This document shows, piece by piece, positions 16,371 to 25,557 of a DNA stretch of 64,000 nt. Made by a program: the position numbers and the translations under genes. The DNA is from an uncultured Flavobacteriaceae bacterium. Lineage in GTDB: Bacteria > Bacteroidota > Bacteroidia > Flavobacteriales > Flavobacteriaceae. Every line of letters starts with the position of its first letter. The stretch's first letter is position 1. The DNA lies in assembly GCA_947504035.1 (NCBI GenBank), contig CANNGA010000003.1:186001-250000 (forward strand), given 5' to 3'. Below the pieces are notes generated by a model, which was given only the letters and a program-made list of their open reading frames with translations, was not told the origin of the DNA and did not search any database.

Positions 16371-19238
16371 CTATTTCGCTTTCTTATATGCAATGGTATA
16401 GGTACCTGATCCTAAAAGAACATAAGCGTTATCTACAACAGCTACATCATTAGCTTTTTGATAAGCACTAAACGCCATATCATTAATTTTAAGAGTTTCT
16501 AGTTCTTTAGGGGTTACTACAATTCTAGCTTTCGTATTAAAAGGTACATTTAACGTCATGCGCAATACCCCTTGCGATGCTGTCCAAGCATTTTCTATAG
16601 CGCCATAAGGTGTTGGCACACTCACTTCTGTATGTGTTATTTTACTAGGAAACTCTGGATTCACATTAAATTCTTTATAACCTGCATGGGTTTGTGTCGC
16701 TTTAATACCACCTAAAGCCTCGTAGAAATAAGCTGCAAAACCACTATGCATCGGGTGATTTAAGGAATTGGTAGGCCCCTCCATAGTTTCCCAAACAAAT
16801 TGACGTTCTGGCCATGTGGTAAATCCAGAATTCATCACATAAGTTTGACTTGGAAAATCTGGTGTTGTTAAGATGGCATGCGCCAAATCGCCTTTTCCAT
16901 ATTTGGTGAGTACAGTATAAATATAGCGGTTACCATGTATTCCTGTTGCGTGATGCCCTCCTTTTACCTCAACAATATCATAAGCTAAACCATCTACTAC
17001 TGTTGCTATAGCCGCATCTGGTACCATTCCAAATTGCAGCGCTTGAACCGTTGCTGTTTGGCTGCCGTACCATTTATAAGTTGTTTCTGGAATAGCCACT
17101 AGGTAGGCGGCATTAAATGCTGCTTTTAGGGCTTGCTTTTCTTTTTTCATTTTTTCGGCATAGGCAGCATCCTTATTCATCTTCGCAAACACTTCCATAA
17201 TACCTAATACATCATAAAAATAAGCATTTGCAGAAATAATAGGATCACACTCCATCGCCGAAGGGTTTTTACGTCTATCCCAACGTGGCGGACACCAATC
17301 GCCCATACCATCTTGCATAATACCATTTTCACCTTTATAATTCAGATAGTAATCTGTTAGGCCTTTCATAGCGTTATAATATTCTTTTACAATAGCATCA
17401 TCTCCATAATATAAATAATTGTACCATGGCAAATACATGGTTGCCACACCCCAATCAATTTTAGCATACGTTGATGTGCGCTTACCTGGCGCTATCATTG
17501 TAGGCACTTGGAATCTAATTTCTGGATTATTATGGCCTTTGGTCGGTCGCATTTGCGTGCGAATGTCTTCCATGTATTTTTTATAAAAATGATACATGTC
17601 GTAATTGTATAAGGCGTACTCACAAAACGCATGTGCATCGCCTAACCATCCACATTTTTCACGGTGTGGACAATCTTCTGGAATGCCATGTACATTATCT
17701 ACAATTGTCCATTTACTAATGGCATGCATCTTATTTAATAAGGCATCTGAAGACTTAAAACGTCCTGTTTCTTTAATATCGGTAGCGACTAAAACAGCTT
17801 TAATCATAGCGGCATCTGGTTTACGAGATATCCCTTTTAGCTTCGCATAACGAAACCCGTGGTAACTAAACTTAGGCTCCCAAGATTCTATTCCACTACC
17901 CTTAGCAATATAAGCATACACTTGTGTCATGCCGTTAGCACCACCACCTGTAGAACCTTTAAAAATATCTTTACCATTAGTAAGTAAAGCTTCTGTGGTG
18001 ATTACCTCTATAAGCTGTCCTTTTTTTGCTTTTACATTTAAGGTCACCCAACCGGCTATGTTTTGTCCAAAATCTACAATCCAATTACCATCGGCACCTT
18101 TAAACACCTTTTGTGGTTCTAAAGTTTTCAGCTTTTTTATGGCTGGCATTTGCTGCGCGCTCACTTTTTTCAACGCTGGGTTTGCCACTTTAACAGGGCC
18201 CCAATCACTATCATTATAGCCTACAGTATTCCAATCGCCCAATTCGTACCGTGCATCATAAGTATCACCGCCATAAATATTATTAAATACAATAGGTCCC
18301 GTAGCCTCTTTCCAATTTTCATCGGTATAAAAATCGGCCGTAGTTCCATCAGTATACTTTAATTTCACCAAACAACGCACTGTAGGCGGTCCATAAGACA
18401 CGCCTTTTTTTGCTCCTGGATCACGATTCCACGAAATATTTTGTCCGTAAAACCCATTTCCTAGTATAATTCCAAAGGCATTTTTACCAGACTGCATGGC
18501 TTCTGTAATATCGTAGTGCACATAATAGGCTTGTTTGTCATAATTAGATGGCGCTGGATCTAAAACATGATCTCCAACTTTATTCCCATTTAAATACAAT
18601 TCATAATAACCTAACCCACAGATATACACCTCTGCATTTTCAACCGCTTTATCCAAATTTATCTCATTTCTAAAATAACTGGCAGCAAAACCATCTACAG
18701 GTCTCGCTTTTTTCATATTGCCTTTTTTATAATCTCTAAAACGGTATTCTGAAGTTCGTGTATCTTTTGCGAGTGTAATCCATTTAGATGCTCCCCAATC
18801 GGTTGTTTTCAATAACCCCATTTTAAAATACTGAGGCTTAGACCACACAGTTTCTTGTTTCGATTCGTCCCAAACCTTAACCTTCCAAAAATAGGTCGTT
18901 AAGGTTTGCAAAGGTGTACCTTGGTACTTCACATATGCAGATTTATCATACGCTACTTTTCCCGAGTCCCAGACGTCGGCTGTATCTGCGTTAAGCAAGT
19001 CTAATTGGGAAGCAACGCGAATATGGTAAGCCGTCTGCGATTTATTCGTACCAGAAGCCTCCATTACCCATGAAAAAGTAGGCGTACTATCGTCTATCGC
19101 CGCGGGGTTAATTTTAGCATTACATGTTAGCGTTTTAAAGCTTAAGTCTGTGGTTACTGAAGCTGTTTCTCCCTTTTTACAAGACATGCTGATTAAAGCA
19201 AAACACAGTAAAAAAGTGGCAATAAATTTATGGAACAT
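16371..19238 (-). CDS. GH78 alpha-L-rhamnosidase, lipoprotein
   Basis: Exo-acting alpha-L-rhamnosidase of 955 residues with a lipoprotein signal (SMSC, cysteine at residue 20). Domain order follows GH78: an N-terminal fibronectin-like domain (about 30-145, PTFSWVMEA...YFWKVKVWDES), a rhamnosidase N-terminal beta domain (about 180-340), a further beta domain (about 360-475), the (alpha/alpha)6 catalytic domain (about 480-830) and a C-terminal beta domain. The inverting catalytic residues are recognisable: EDCPHREKCGWLGDAH near residue 519 (general acid Glu of REK and following Asp) and WETMEGPTNSLNH for the base. It stands outside the PUL but its promoter region carries the same CAGnn triple repeat as susC and the sulfatase-GH78 gene, so I infer co-regulation and the same substrate. 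Confidence 0.94.
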   Translation of the reverse strand: MFHKFIATFLLCFALISMSCKKGETASVTTDLSFKTLTCNAKINPAAIDDSTPTFSWVMEASGTNKSQTAYHIRVASQLDLLNADTADVWDSGKVAYDKSAYVKYQGTPLQTLTTYFWKVKVWDESKQETVWSKPQYFKMGLLKTTDWGASKWITLAKDTRTSEYRFRDYKKGNMKKARPVDGFAASYFRNEINLDKAVENAEVYICGLGYYELYLNGNKVGDHVLDPAPSNYDKQAYYVHYDITEAMQSGKNAFGIILGNGFYGQNISWNRDPGAKKGVSYGPPTVRCLVKLKYTDGTTADFYTDENWKEATGPIVFNNIYGGDTYDARYELGDWNTVGYNDSDWGPVKVANPALKKVSAQQMPAIKKLKTLEPQKVFKGADGNWIVDFGQNIAGWVTLNVKAKKGQLIEVITTEALLTNGKDIFKGSTGGGANGMTQVYAYIAKGSGIESWEPKFSYHGFRYAKLKGISRKPDAAMIKAVLVATDIKETGRFKSSDALLNKMHAISKWTIVDNVHGIPEDCPHREKCGWLGDAHAFCEYALYNYDMYHFYKKYMEDIRTQMRPTKGHNNPEIRFQVPTMIAPGKRTSTYAKIDWGVATMYLPWYNYLYYGDDAIVKEYYNAMKGLTDYYLNYKGENGIMQDGMGDWCPPRWDRRKNPSAMECDPIISANAYFYDVLGIMEVFAKMNKDAAYAEKMKKEKQALKAAFNAAYLVAIPETTYKWYGSQTATVQALQFGMVPDAAIATVVDGLAYDIVEVKGGHHATGIHGNRYIYTVLTKYGKGDLAHAILTTPDFPSQTYVMNSGFTTWPERQFVWETMEGPTNSLNHPMHSGFAAYFYEALGGIKATQTHAGYKEFNVNPEFPSKITHTEVSVPTPYGAIENAWTASQGVLRMTLNVPFNTKARIVVTPKELETLKINDMAFSAYQKANDVAVVDNAYVLLGSGTYTIAYKKAK

Positions 19239-19302
19239 AAGGTCGTGTTTATTATAAATGAGTTTTTTGATAATGATTTTTGTTTTTTAGTTTAAAACGG
19301 GT

Positions 19303-19347
19303 GAAAAGTAGTTTCTACAAGCGGTAATATTGTCCTGCACTGACCTG
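19303..19347 (-). promoter_or_regulatory. Putative activator site plus promoter of the GH78 gene (CAGnn triple repeat)
   Basis: Read on the minus strand, the 17-mer CAGGTCAGTGCAGGACA (19347-19331) is followed after exactly 20 nt by TACTTTTC (19310-19303), one mismatch from TAnnTTTG. The same layout occurs upstream of susC (61950-61906) and of the sulfatase-GH78 gene (54959-54915). The box is 65 bases upstream of the ATG. Confidence 0.6.
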
Positions 19348-19711
19348 TAGTAGCACCTCAAAACTACTATGGCTACTAGACCAGCTTTAAAAATATAGTT
19401 ACTGTTCTTGTATCTCAGAACTACTGCTACCTGACGAATGGTCTTCATAGACTCTTAAGCCAGTATAGGACCAATAATAGCCCTTGTTTGTTAAATCTTG
19501 TTAAAGTTTAAAACGCATTGCACTTTTCATTTAAATCGCACGTTACAATACTACACCTATAATTGTAATATTAGCACCAATTAAGTAGTGCTTCTTAACG
19601 TGCGATGTATTTGTTAAAAATTTTATGTCATGCCGTAATCACCTGAAAGGCTTTTAATAGCTTTACTTTCAAAATATGTGTTAATTGAGATTCCCGATTA
19701 CTGGCAAAGAC
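19348..19711. other. Gene-free spacer between the GH78 and fabH-like genes
   Basis: No ORF or RNA gene is supported on either strand here, apart from the GH78 promoter region at the left edge and the hairpin at the right edge. Confidence 0.45.
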
Positions 19712-19747
19712 AACCCGAAATTAAATCTATGTATTTAATTTCGGGTT
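19712..19747 (-). terminator. Hairpin terminator downstream of the fabH-like gene
   Basis: A perfect 15-bp stem (AACCCGAAATTAAAT with its complement) and 6-nt loop, 30 bases past the fabH-like stop. The T tract is weak on both strands, so termination is inferred mainly from the position and strength of the stem. Confidence 0.65.
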
Positions 19748-19776
19748 TCTAATTTTAAAGTTATTATTAAATGCTA

Positions 19777-20784
19777 CTACCATTTAATCATAACACTACC
19801 CCATGTAAAGCCACTACCAAAAGCAGCAAGTACAACGGTATCTCCTGTTTTTATTTTATCTGCTTCCCAAGCTTCTGTTAATGCAATAATCACAGATGCA
19901 GCAGTTGTATTTCCATACTTTTGAATATTATTAAATACTTGGTCATCCCGTAATCCAAATTTCTTTTGTATAAACTGTGAAATCCTCAAGTTGGCCTGAT
20001 GTGGAATTAGCATATCAATAGCTTCTTTTTCAAGCTTATTAGCAACTAAACCCTCCATAATAACCTCGCTAAATCGCACTACGGCATGCTTAAAAACATG
20101 TTGTCCGTTCATATAAGGGTAGTAAGAAATATCTTCAGGATCGTTTTCTGCTATAATAGCAGGCACCCAATGTTTAATATTAGGCCCCTCTACAATAAGC
20201 TCTTTGGCATATTTTCCTTCGGAATGCAAATGCGACGACAAAATTCCTTCTGTGCGGTCTTCCGTTCTGCTTAAAACAGCAGCTCCGGCACCATCTCCAA
20301 AAATAACAGAAACACTACGTCCTCTGGTGGTTTTATCTAAACCTCCAGAATGGTACTCTGCACCAATAACCAGTATGTTTTTATACATGCCTGTTTTGAT
20401 AAATTGATCTGCTACTGAGATTGCATAAATAAAACCCGAACATTGGTTACGCACATCTAAAGCACCTATTGTAGGCATATCCAATAGATCTTGAATCTGC
20501 ACACCACAGCCCGGAAAGTAATAATCGGGACTTAAAGTGGCAAACACAATAAAATCAATGTCATCTTTTGTCAGTCCAGCACGTTCTATCGCAATGCGCG
20601 CTGCTTTAGCCCCCATAACTGCCGAAGTGTCTTCAGAGCCTTCTGGTATCCAACGGCGCTCTTTTATTCCCGTTCGTTCTTGAATCCAAGCATCGTTGGT
20701 ATCCATTAATTGCGACAAATCATCGTTTGTCACGACCTGCTCTGGCACATATTTACCAAGACCTATTATTTTAGAATTATACAT
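19777..20784 (-). CDS. 3-oxoacyl-ACP synthase III (KAS III / FabH-like)
   Basis: Condensing enzyme of 335 residues that would join an acyl-CoA to malonyl-ACP. The catalytic triad is visible: cysteine C115 in DVRNQCSGFIYA, histidine in PHQANLRISQ, and asparagine in YGNTTAASV. The GIKERRW and FGSGFTWGS motifs are also typical. Bacteroidetes often have several FabH paralogues, some serving initiation and others special lipids; this one has the YYFPGCGVQIQ variant near residue 90, so I do not assign it as the sole initiating FabH. No fatty acid synthesis genes adjoin it. Confidence 0.9.
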   Translation of the reverse strand: MYNSKIIGLGKYVPEQVVTNDDLSQLMDTNDAWIQERTGIKERRWIPEGSEDTSAVMGAKAARIAIERAGLTKDDIDFIVFATLSPDYYFPGCGVQIQDLLDMPTIGALDVRNQCSGFIYAISVADQFIKTGMYKNILVIGAEYHSGGLDKTTRGRSVSVIFGDGAGAAVLSRTEDRTEGILSSHLHSEGKYAKELIVEGPNIKHWVPAIIAENDPEDISYYPYMNGQHVFKHAVVRFSEVIMEGLVANKLEKEAIDMLIPHQANLRISQFIQKKFGLRDDQVFNNIQKYGNTTAASVIIALTEAWEADKIKTGDTVVLAAFGSGFTWGSVMIKW

Positions 20785-21098
20785 GTTTGCTGTTTTGTAA
20801 AACTAAAGTACGAAAATATAACCTTTGGTGTATTTAAGATCTAAAAGTGTTGCTAACAAAATGCATTGGTTCTTAAAATACATGGCTAATTCACCCCCGT
20901 TTTATTCCGTTTTAATCCATTTTGGTTGTACGCGCATCTCCCCTCACGTTGCATTACCATTGCTTTTCACGACGCATACTACCTTTAAATTAAAAAGCAT
21001 TCCGCTTCACATGTTTTTTTTCCGCTTCATCATTCTTTTTTTAAAACCACTAGAGTTTTGCGGTAATTTTGTTCAAAACAATAATTAGATATACTATC
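20785..21098. other. Gap with a possible promoter and no accepted gene
   Basis: An 87-residue ORF (20825-21088) here has unnatural composition and crosses the likely promoter of the fabH-like gene, so I reject it. A perfect TAnnTTTG box, TAATTTTG, occurs at 21064-21071, 28 bases before the small ORF at 21099, without a convincing -33 element. Confidence 0.35.
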
Positions 21099-21194
21099 AT
21101 GGAAAACACAAAAATCAATACATTACTCATATACCTCTTAATGGTCGTTGTTATTTTTCAACTCAGTATCCTAGTATGCTGGCTAAATTACTAA
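21099..21194 (+). CDS. Possible 31-residue single-pass membrane peptide
   Basis: A short ORF starts ATGGAAAACACA and encodes a hydrophilic N-terminus (MENTKINT) followed by about 22 hydrophobic residues ending CWLNY. This is the composition of a small transmembrane peptide. A TAATTTTG box lies 28 bases upstream of the ATG. It stands alone between a fabH-like gene and htpG. I do not recognise it, and chance cannot be excluded for an ORF this short. Confidence 0.35.
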   Translation: MENTKINTLLIYLLMVVVIFQLSILVCWLNY

Positions 21195-21416
21195 AGCATT
21201 TATTACACCTTAATTATCACGGACTAAGATTGTACTCATAACTTCCTATTACAACACTACTTTCTAAACTTTTGCCTTAGTCCTAAATAGCTTATCATAC
21301 TGTAACTATAGCCTCATACCACTTACAAACAATGTCAGTTTGTCATATTTAAAGACTTGGTATTTTTTTTGTCTAGTAGTTTTATCTAAAATACAAACAG
21401 ATAAAATACATATATC

Positions 21417-23327
21417 ATGACAAAAGGAAGCATTAATGTATCGGTAGAGAATATCTTTCCGCTTATTAAAAAATTCTTATATAGTGACCACGAAATCTTT
21501 TTACGTGAGTTAATTAGTAATGCTACAGATGCAACGCTAAAATTAAAGCACCTTACCAACATAGGTGAAGCTAAAGTAGAATACGGCAATCCTCAAATTG
21601 AAATTAAAGTTGATAAAGAAGGTAAAAAACTTCATATTATAGATCAAGGTTTAGGTATGACGGCTGAAGAGGTTGAAAAATACATCAACCAAGTTGCCTT
21701 CTCTGGAGCTGAAGAATTCTTAGATAAATACAAAGATTCTGCTAAAGATTCTGGTATTATTGGTCACTTTGGTCTTGGGTTTTACTCTGCATTCATGGTG
21801 GCAGAAAAAGTAGAGATCATCACTAAATCTTTTAAGGACGAACCTGCTGCACATTGGACTTGTGATGGTTCTCCTGAATTCACTCTTGAAGCGTCTGAAA
21901 AAACAGAACGCGGAACAGAAATCATTTTACATATCGCTGAAGATTCAGTAGAGTTTTTAGAAGATGCACGTATTCGTGAATTGTTGAACAAGTACAACAA
22001 GTTCATGCCTGTGGCCATTAAATTTGGAACTAAAGAGGTAAACGACCCTACGCATGAGCCTAAAACAACTAAAGATGAAGAAGGCAAAGAGACTACAGAA
22101 CCACATAGACAAATTACTGTAGATGACATCATCAACAATCCTGATCCTGCTTGGTCTAAGCAACCAGCAGATTTAAAAGATGAGGATTACAGCAACTTCT
22201 ACAGAGAATTGTATCCAATGCAATTCGAAGAGCCTTTATTTAACATTCACCTCAATGTAGATTATCCTTTTAATTTAACAGGTATTTTATACTTCCCTAA
22301 AATGTCTAACGACATGCAAATACAGAAGGATAAAATTCAATTGTACCAAAACCAAGTATTCGTTACCGATAATGTAGAAGGTATCGTACCTGAGTTTTTA
22401 ACCATGCTACGTGGGGTTATCGATTCGCCAGACATTCCATTAAACGTATCGCGTTCTTACTTACAAGCTGACGGTGCTGTTAAAAAGATTTCGTCTTACA
22501 TTACAAGAAAAGTAGCCGATAAATTAAAATCATTATTTAATAACAGTCGTGAAGATTTCGAAGCCAAATGGAACGATATTAAAATTGTTATTGAATACGG
22601 TATGCTTTCTGAAGAAAAATTCTTTGAAAAAGCAGAGGCTTTCACATTATATCCTACTGTAGATGGGAAGTACTATACCTACCAAGAATTATACGATAAA
22701 ATAAAAGCCAATCAAACCGATAAAGATGACAAGCTTGTTATTCTTTACACTTCCGATCAAGATGCACAGCACAGTTATATTGAAGCTGCCAAAGCAAAAG
22801 GATATGAGGTATTGGTATTAGATTCGCCTATTGTATCGCATTTAATTCAGAAATTAGAAGGTTCTAAAGAAAAAATAGCATTTGCTAGAGTTGATGGCGA
22901 TCATATTGATAACCTTATCAAAAAAGAAGACACTGCGGTTTCGAAATTAGATGAAGACCAAACTAAAGTTTTAGATGAATTATTAAAAGACATCATTCCT
23001 TCTGATAAATTCATGGTACAATTAGAAGCTATGGACAGCAGTGCAAATCCGTTTATCATTACACAACCAGAGTTTATGCGTCGTATGAAAGAGATGCAGC
23101 AAACTGGTGGTGGCGGTATGTTTGGCATGGGGAATATGCCAGAAATGCACAATCTTATTGTAAACACAAATTCTGAATTGGTAAGCGACATTTTAAGTAC
23201 TGAAGCCAAAGAAGATAAAGAACGTTTAATTAATCAAAGTTTAGACCTTGCAAGATTATCGCAAGGCTTACTTAAAGGTGAAGAGTTAACCAACTTTATT
23301 AAACGCAGTTACGAGATGATAAAATAA
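21417..23327 (+). CDS. htpG: Chaperone protein HtpG (bacterial Hsp90)
   Basis: ATP-dependent Hsp90 chaperone of 636 residues. The N-terminal GHKL ATPase domain shows LRELISNATDATLK (the catalytic Glu and the Asn that binds Mg), DQGLGMT and GHFGLGFYSAFMVA (the lid and glycine-rich loops). The middle domain begins around residue 230 and includes PLNVSRSYLQ with the conserved arginine; the C-terminal dimerisation domain is shorter than in eukaryotes and has a Gly/Met-rich loop near residue 565. This is the form usual in Bacteroidetes. A strong terminator follows. Confidence 0.97.
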   Translation: MTKGSINVSVENIFPLIKKFLYSDHEIFLRELISNATDATLKLKHLTNIGEAKVEYGNPQIEIKVDKEGKKLHIIDQGLGMTAEEVEKYINQVAFSGAEEFLDKYKDSAKDSGIIGHFGLGFYSAFMVAEKVEIITKSFKDEPAAHWTCDGSPEFTLEASEKTERGTEIILHIAEDSVEFLEDARIRELLNKYNKFMPVAIKFGTKEVNDPTHEPKTTKDEEGKETTEPHRQITVDDIINNPDPAWSKQPADLKDEDYSNFYRELYPMQFEEPLFNIHLNVDYPFNLTGILYFPKMSNDMQIQKDKIQLYQNQVFVTDNVEGIVPEFLTMLRGVIDSPDIPLNVSRSYLQADGAVKKISSYITRKVADKLKSLFNNSREDFEAKWNDIKIVIEYGMLSEEKFFEKAEAFTLYPTVDGKYYTYQELYDKIKANQTDKDDKLVILYTSDQDAQHSYIEAAKAKGYEVLVLDSPIVSHLIQKLEGSKEKIAFARVDGDHIDNLIKKEDTAVSKLDEDQTKVLDELLKDIIPSDKFMVQLEAMDSSANPFIITQPEFMRRMKEMQQTGGGGMFGMGNMPEMHNLIVNTNSELVSDILSTEAKEDKERLINQSLDLARLSQGLLKGEELTNFIKRSYEMIK

Positions 23328-23353
23328 GAAGAACTTATTTTACACCCTATATT

Positions 23354-23389
23354 AAAAACCACTTTGTACCCACAAAGTGGTTTTTTTTT
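23354..23389 (+). terminator. Rho-independent terminator of htpG
   Basis: A 14-bp stem (AAAAACCACTTTGT with ACAAAGTGGTTTTT) closes a 4-nt loop and runs directly into nine T residues, 26 bases past the htpG stop. Confidence 0.93.
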
Positions 23390-23398
23390 GATGTTGTT

Positions 23399-23564
23399 AA
23401 TGAACTCATCTTGACGTTTTGTTTTTAACCGAAAATGAGTTGAAATTTAACCAGACGAGGCCCTTTTTGAAGCCCATGGCAGCGCTACGGACAAAAAAAT
23501 AACGAAATAGGGGTGAATTTTAGCCATTTTTTAGGAAATAGAAAACGTTAAGATGAGTTCAATT
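23399..23564. repeat. Non-coding element bounded by 20-bp inverted repeats (MITE-like or structured RNA)
   Basis: The left arm TGAACTCATCTTGACGTTTT (23401-23420) pairs with 23542-23561 over 20 positions, with a single G-T pair in the middle, so the arms would form an unbroken RNA stem. Between them lie about 120 bases with no ORF, including a palindromic CCATGG stretch. Terminal inverted repeats around a short non-coding body are typical of MITEs; the wobble pair instead of a mismatch also fits a selected RNA stem. I see no target-site duplication. It lies between the htpG terminator and the VOC gene. Confidence 0.6.
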
Positions 23565-23633
23565 ACCCCTGACACCTTTTGTCGCTTGCGCCAATATCTT
23601 TGTAGCTAAGTTTAACTCACAAATTAATTTAAA

Positions 23634-24011
23634 ATGAAAAATGCTATTAGCTGGTTTGAAATACCAGTAACAAACTACGAACGCGCAAAACAATTTTACA
23701 ACACGGTTTTGGACACCGAAATTAAAGACCACCACATGCCAGAACAAAATGCGAAGTACGGCATGTTTGCTTATGATAATGACAACAATGGTGTTGGCGG
23801 TGGCCTTATTGAAGCAGAAGACCAAACACCAAGCACTAAAGGGCCTACAATTTACCTTAACGGAGGTGACGACTTAAGTGCCCCTTTAGGAAAAGTAGAA
23901 ACTGCTGGCGGTAAAATCACCATGCCGAAAACAGATATTGGCGAAGGCGGCTTTGTGGCACAATTTATAGATACAGAAGGCAATCGTATCGCCTTACATT
24001 CTTGGATGTAA
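23634..24011 (+). CDS. VOC family protein (glyoxalase/bleomycin-resistance fold)
   Basis: A 125-residue protein of the vicinal-oxygen-chelate superfamily. The pattern ISWFEIPVTNYERAKQFYNTVL at the start and GFVAQFIDTEGNRIALHSW at the end match the short VOC family common in Bacteroidetes, related to PhnB/YdcJ-type proteins. These proteins use a divalent metal; the reaction of this member is unknown. It is followed by a stem-loop and a separate regulator gene, so it may be monocistronic. Confidence 0.92.
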   Translation: MKNAISWFEIPVTNYERAKQFYNTVLDTEIKDHHMPEQNAKYGMFAYDNDNNGVGGGLIEAEDQTPSTKGPTIYLNGGDDLSAPLGKVETAGGKITMPKTDIGEGGFVAQFIDTEGNRIALHSWM

Positions 24012-24041
24012 ACCTGCTTCCTTTTTTAACCAAACAACGAT

Positions 24042-24067
24042 AGTGATCCCTTTATTTAGGGGTCACT
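24042..24067 (+). terminator. Stem-loop after the VOC gene
   Basis: A 9-bp stem (AGTGATCCC / GGGGTCACT, one G-T pair) with an 8-nt loop 30 bases past the stop. The T-rich tract after it is interrupted (CTCTTTACTT), so termination is likely but not certain. Confidence 0.55.
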
Positions 24068-24232
24068 CTCTTTACTTCCAGCGTTTACAACCATAGCTTG
24101 TGTTAAAAGATGAGCTACAGTATATCACCATTATAGCATTTTAATTTTAACCTCTGTACCCTATAAAACTTAATAATCGCTTACATTTACAGTAGTTAAG
24201 AATCATAAAAACACGTTCTAATTCATAATGCC

Positions 24233-24925
24233 ATGTCTCAATTATCTCGACTCATAGCCATTCTCACAACACTTAGATCTAAGCGCCTCGTAACGGCACC
24301 ACAACTTGCCGACAAATACGATGTGAGCATAAGAACCATATATAGAGATATTAGAAAATTAGAAGCCGCAGGAGTTCCTGTTGTGACTATAGAGGGCAAA
24401 GGTTATGCGCTTATGGAAGGCTATAATGTCACCCCCATGCAGTTCTCTGAGAAAGAAGCTAATGCCTTAATTACTGCGCAACAGCTCGTAAAACAGACGA
24501 AAGACAGCTCCTTTGTTTCAGATTTTAACGATGCGCTTGTTAAAATAAAATCTGTTTTTAAAACGACCATACAAGAGAAAAGTGAATTACTAGAACGTAA
24601 AATTTATGTGTTTAATTCCGATTTCGAAAATACATCTAGCCATGCGCTATCCGATATTCAACTGGCCATAACACATTTTAATTATATCGAAATGCACTAT
24701 CTAAAAGCGCATGCCACAACCGCGACCCATCGTAAAATAGAACCCTATGCTTTATATGCTACAAATCATAAATGGATCTTAATTGCCTGGTGCCACCTTC
24801 GTGCTAGCTATCGGGCTTTTAGAATAGATCGCATTCAACACTTTAAAATTTTAACAGACACCTTCGAAGATCGCAACTTCGAATTGCAAGCTTATTTTCA
24901 ATCCTGTGATGCAATAAATGCCTAG
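24233..24925 (+). CDS. HTH and WYL domain transcriptional regulator (YafY family)
   Basis: A 230-residue DNA-binding regulator. Residues about 5-60 form an HTH_11 winged helix (ITAPQLADKYDVSIRTIYRDIRKLEAAGVPV pattern, here VTAPQLADK...RTIYRDIRK), and residues about 135-215 a WYL-type ligand-sensing domain with IEPYALYATNHKWILIAWCHLR...FRIDRIQ. Such proteins usually bind a small ligand or nucleic acid and act as repressors or activators. It lies downstream of the VOC gene on the same strand but after a stem-loop. Target genes are not evident; the adjacent 630-base gap and urea locus are possible but unproven targets. Confidence 0.92.
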   Translation: MSQLSRLIAILTTLRSKRLVTAPQLADKYDVSIRTIYRDIRKLEAAGVPVVTIEGKGYALMEGYNVTPMQFSEKEANALITAQQLVKQTKDSSFVSDFNDALVKIKSVFKTTIQEKSELLERKIYVFNSDFENTSSHALSDIQLAITHFNYIEMHYLKAHATTATHRKIEPYALYATNHKWILIAWCHLRASYRAFRIDRIQHFKILTDTFEDRNFELQAYFQSCDAINA

Positions 24926-25557
24926 AGCATAAGGATCTTCTTCAACCTGTTCAGTCTATGAAAAGTACCTAGGCACCCAATCTATACCTTATGATGGCGC
25001 GTACTTAACTTCAACTTGCTTAAAATACAATCTAAAAATAATAAGCCTTCCTTATACAACATACAGTGCTTAGGCTCCAGTATACGTCTAAGACGTTAAA
25101 AAAGCCCTCTAAATACTCTTAATTGCGACACATTAACCGTATATAGTTCATAAGTAAATCCCCCTTTATTAAGCCATCTCAAAATCTCAATACTTGAGAT
25201 AAACAGTCCTTTAATATCACAAAAAGTATCCCTATTAGAGCCTTATGCCCTTAAATAGAGTATTTAGCCTACAAAAAAACAAAACAAACCCATGTTACAA
25301 TAACACACAACAGCGTACAAAGCTATTCCCAATTTATCACCTACGTAATTCCACGTATTTCTAATGCAGTAAAACTAACATATCAATTTTATCTATGCAT
25401 TATTTTTAAGTATTTAACAAAAACACAAACAATATGACATTAAAATCACGTATTTAAAGCATTAATATGTAGATTTGAAACGTACTAGTACTTAGATTAA
25501 ACTCACCTTTCATTCCTTGATTGGTGCTGATAAACATTTAACTTAATTTTCTAAAGC
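24926..25557. other. Long gene-free region upstream of the urea locus
   Basis: No ORF of convincing composition is seen on either strand over 630 bases. It contains candidate operator palindromes at 25184-25200 and 25482-25491 (GTACTAGTAC) and is therefore probably the control region of the porin-urt-ure locus. I found no sigma-54 site or strong TAnnTTTG promoter. Confidence 0.45.
25184..25200. promoter_or_regulatory. Candidate operator palindrome upstream of the urea locus
   Basis: A perfect 7-bp inverted repeat with a 3-nt centre, ATCTCAA-TAC-TTGAGAT. A third half-site ATCTCAA lies at 25176-25182. The spacing and symmetry suit a dimeric regulator of CRP/FNR or similar size. It is about 360 bases from the porin ATG, so the promoter it would serve is not identified. 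Confidence 0.35.

Noticed and set aside
20825-21088. 87-residue ORF before htpG
   Set aside because: Unnatural composition, crosses the fabH-like promoter region, no motif; more likely chance in AT-rich DNA.
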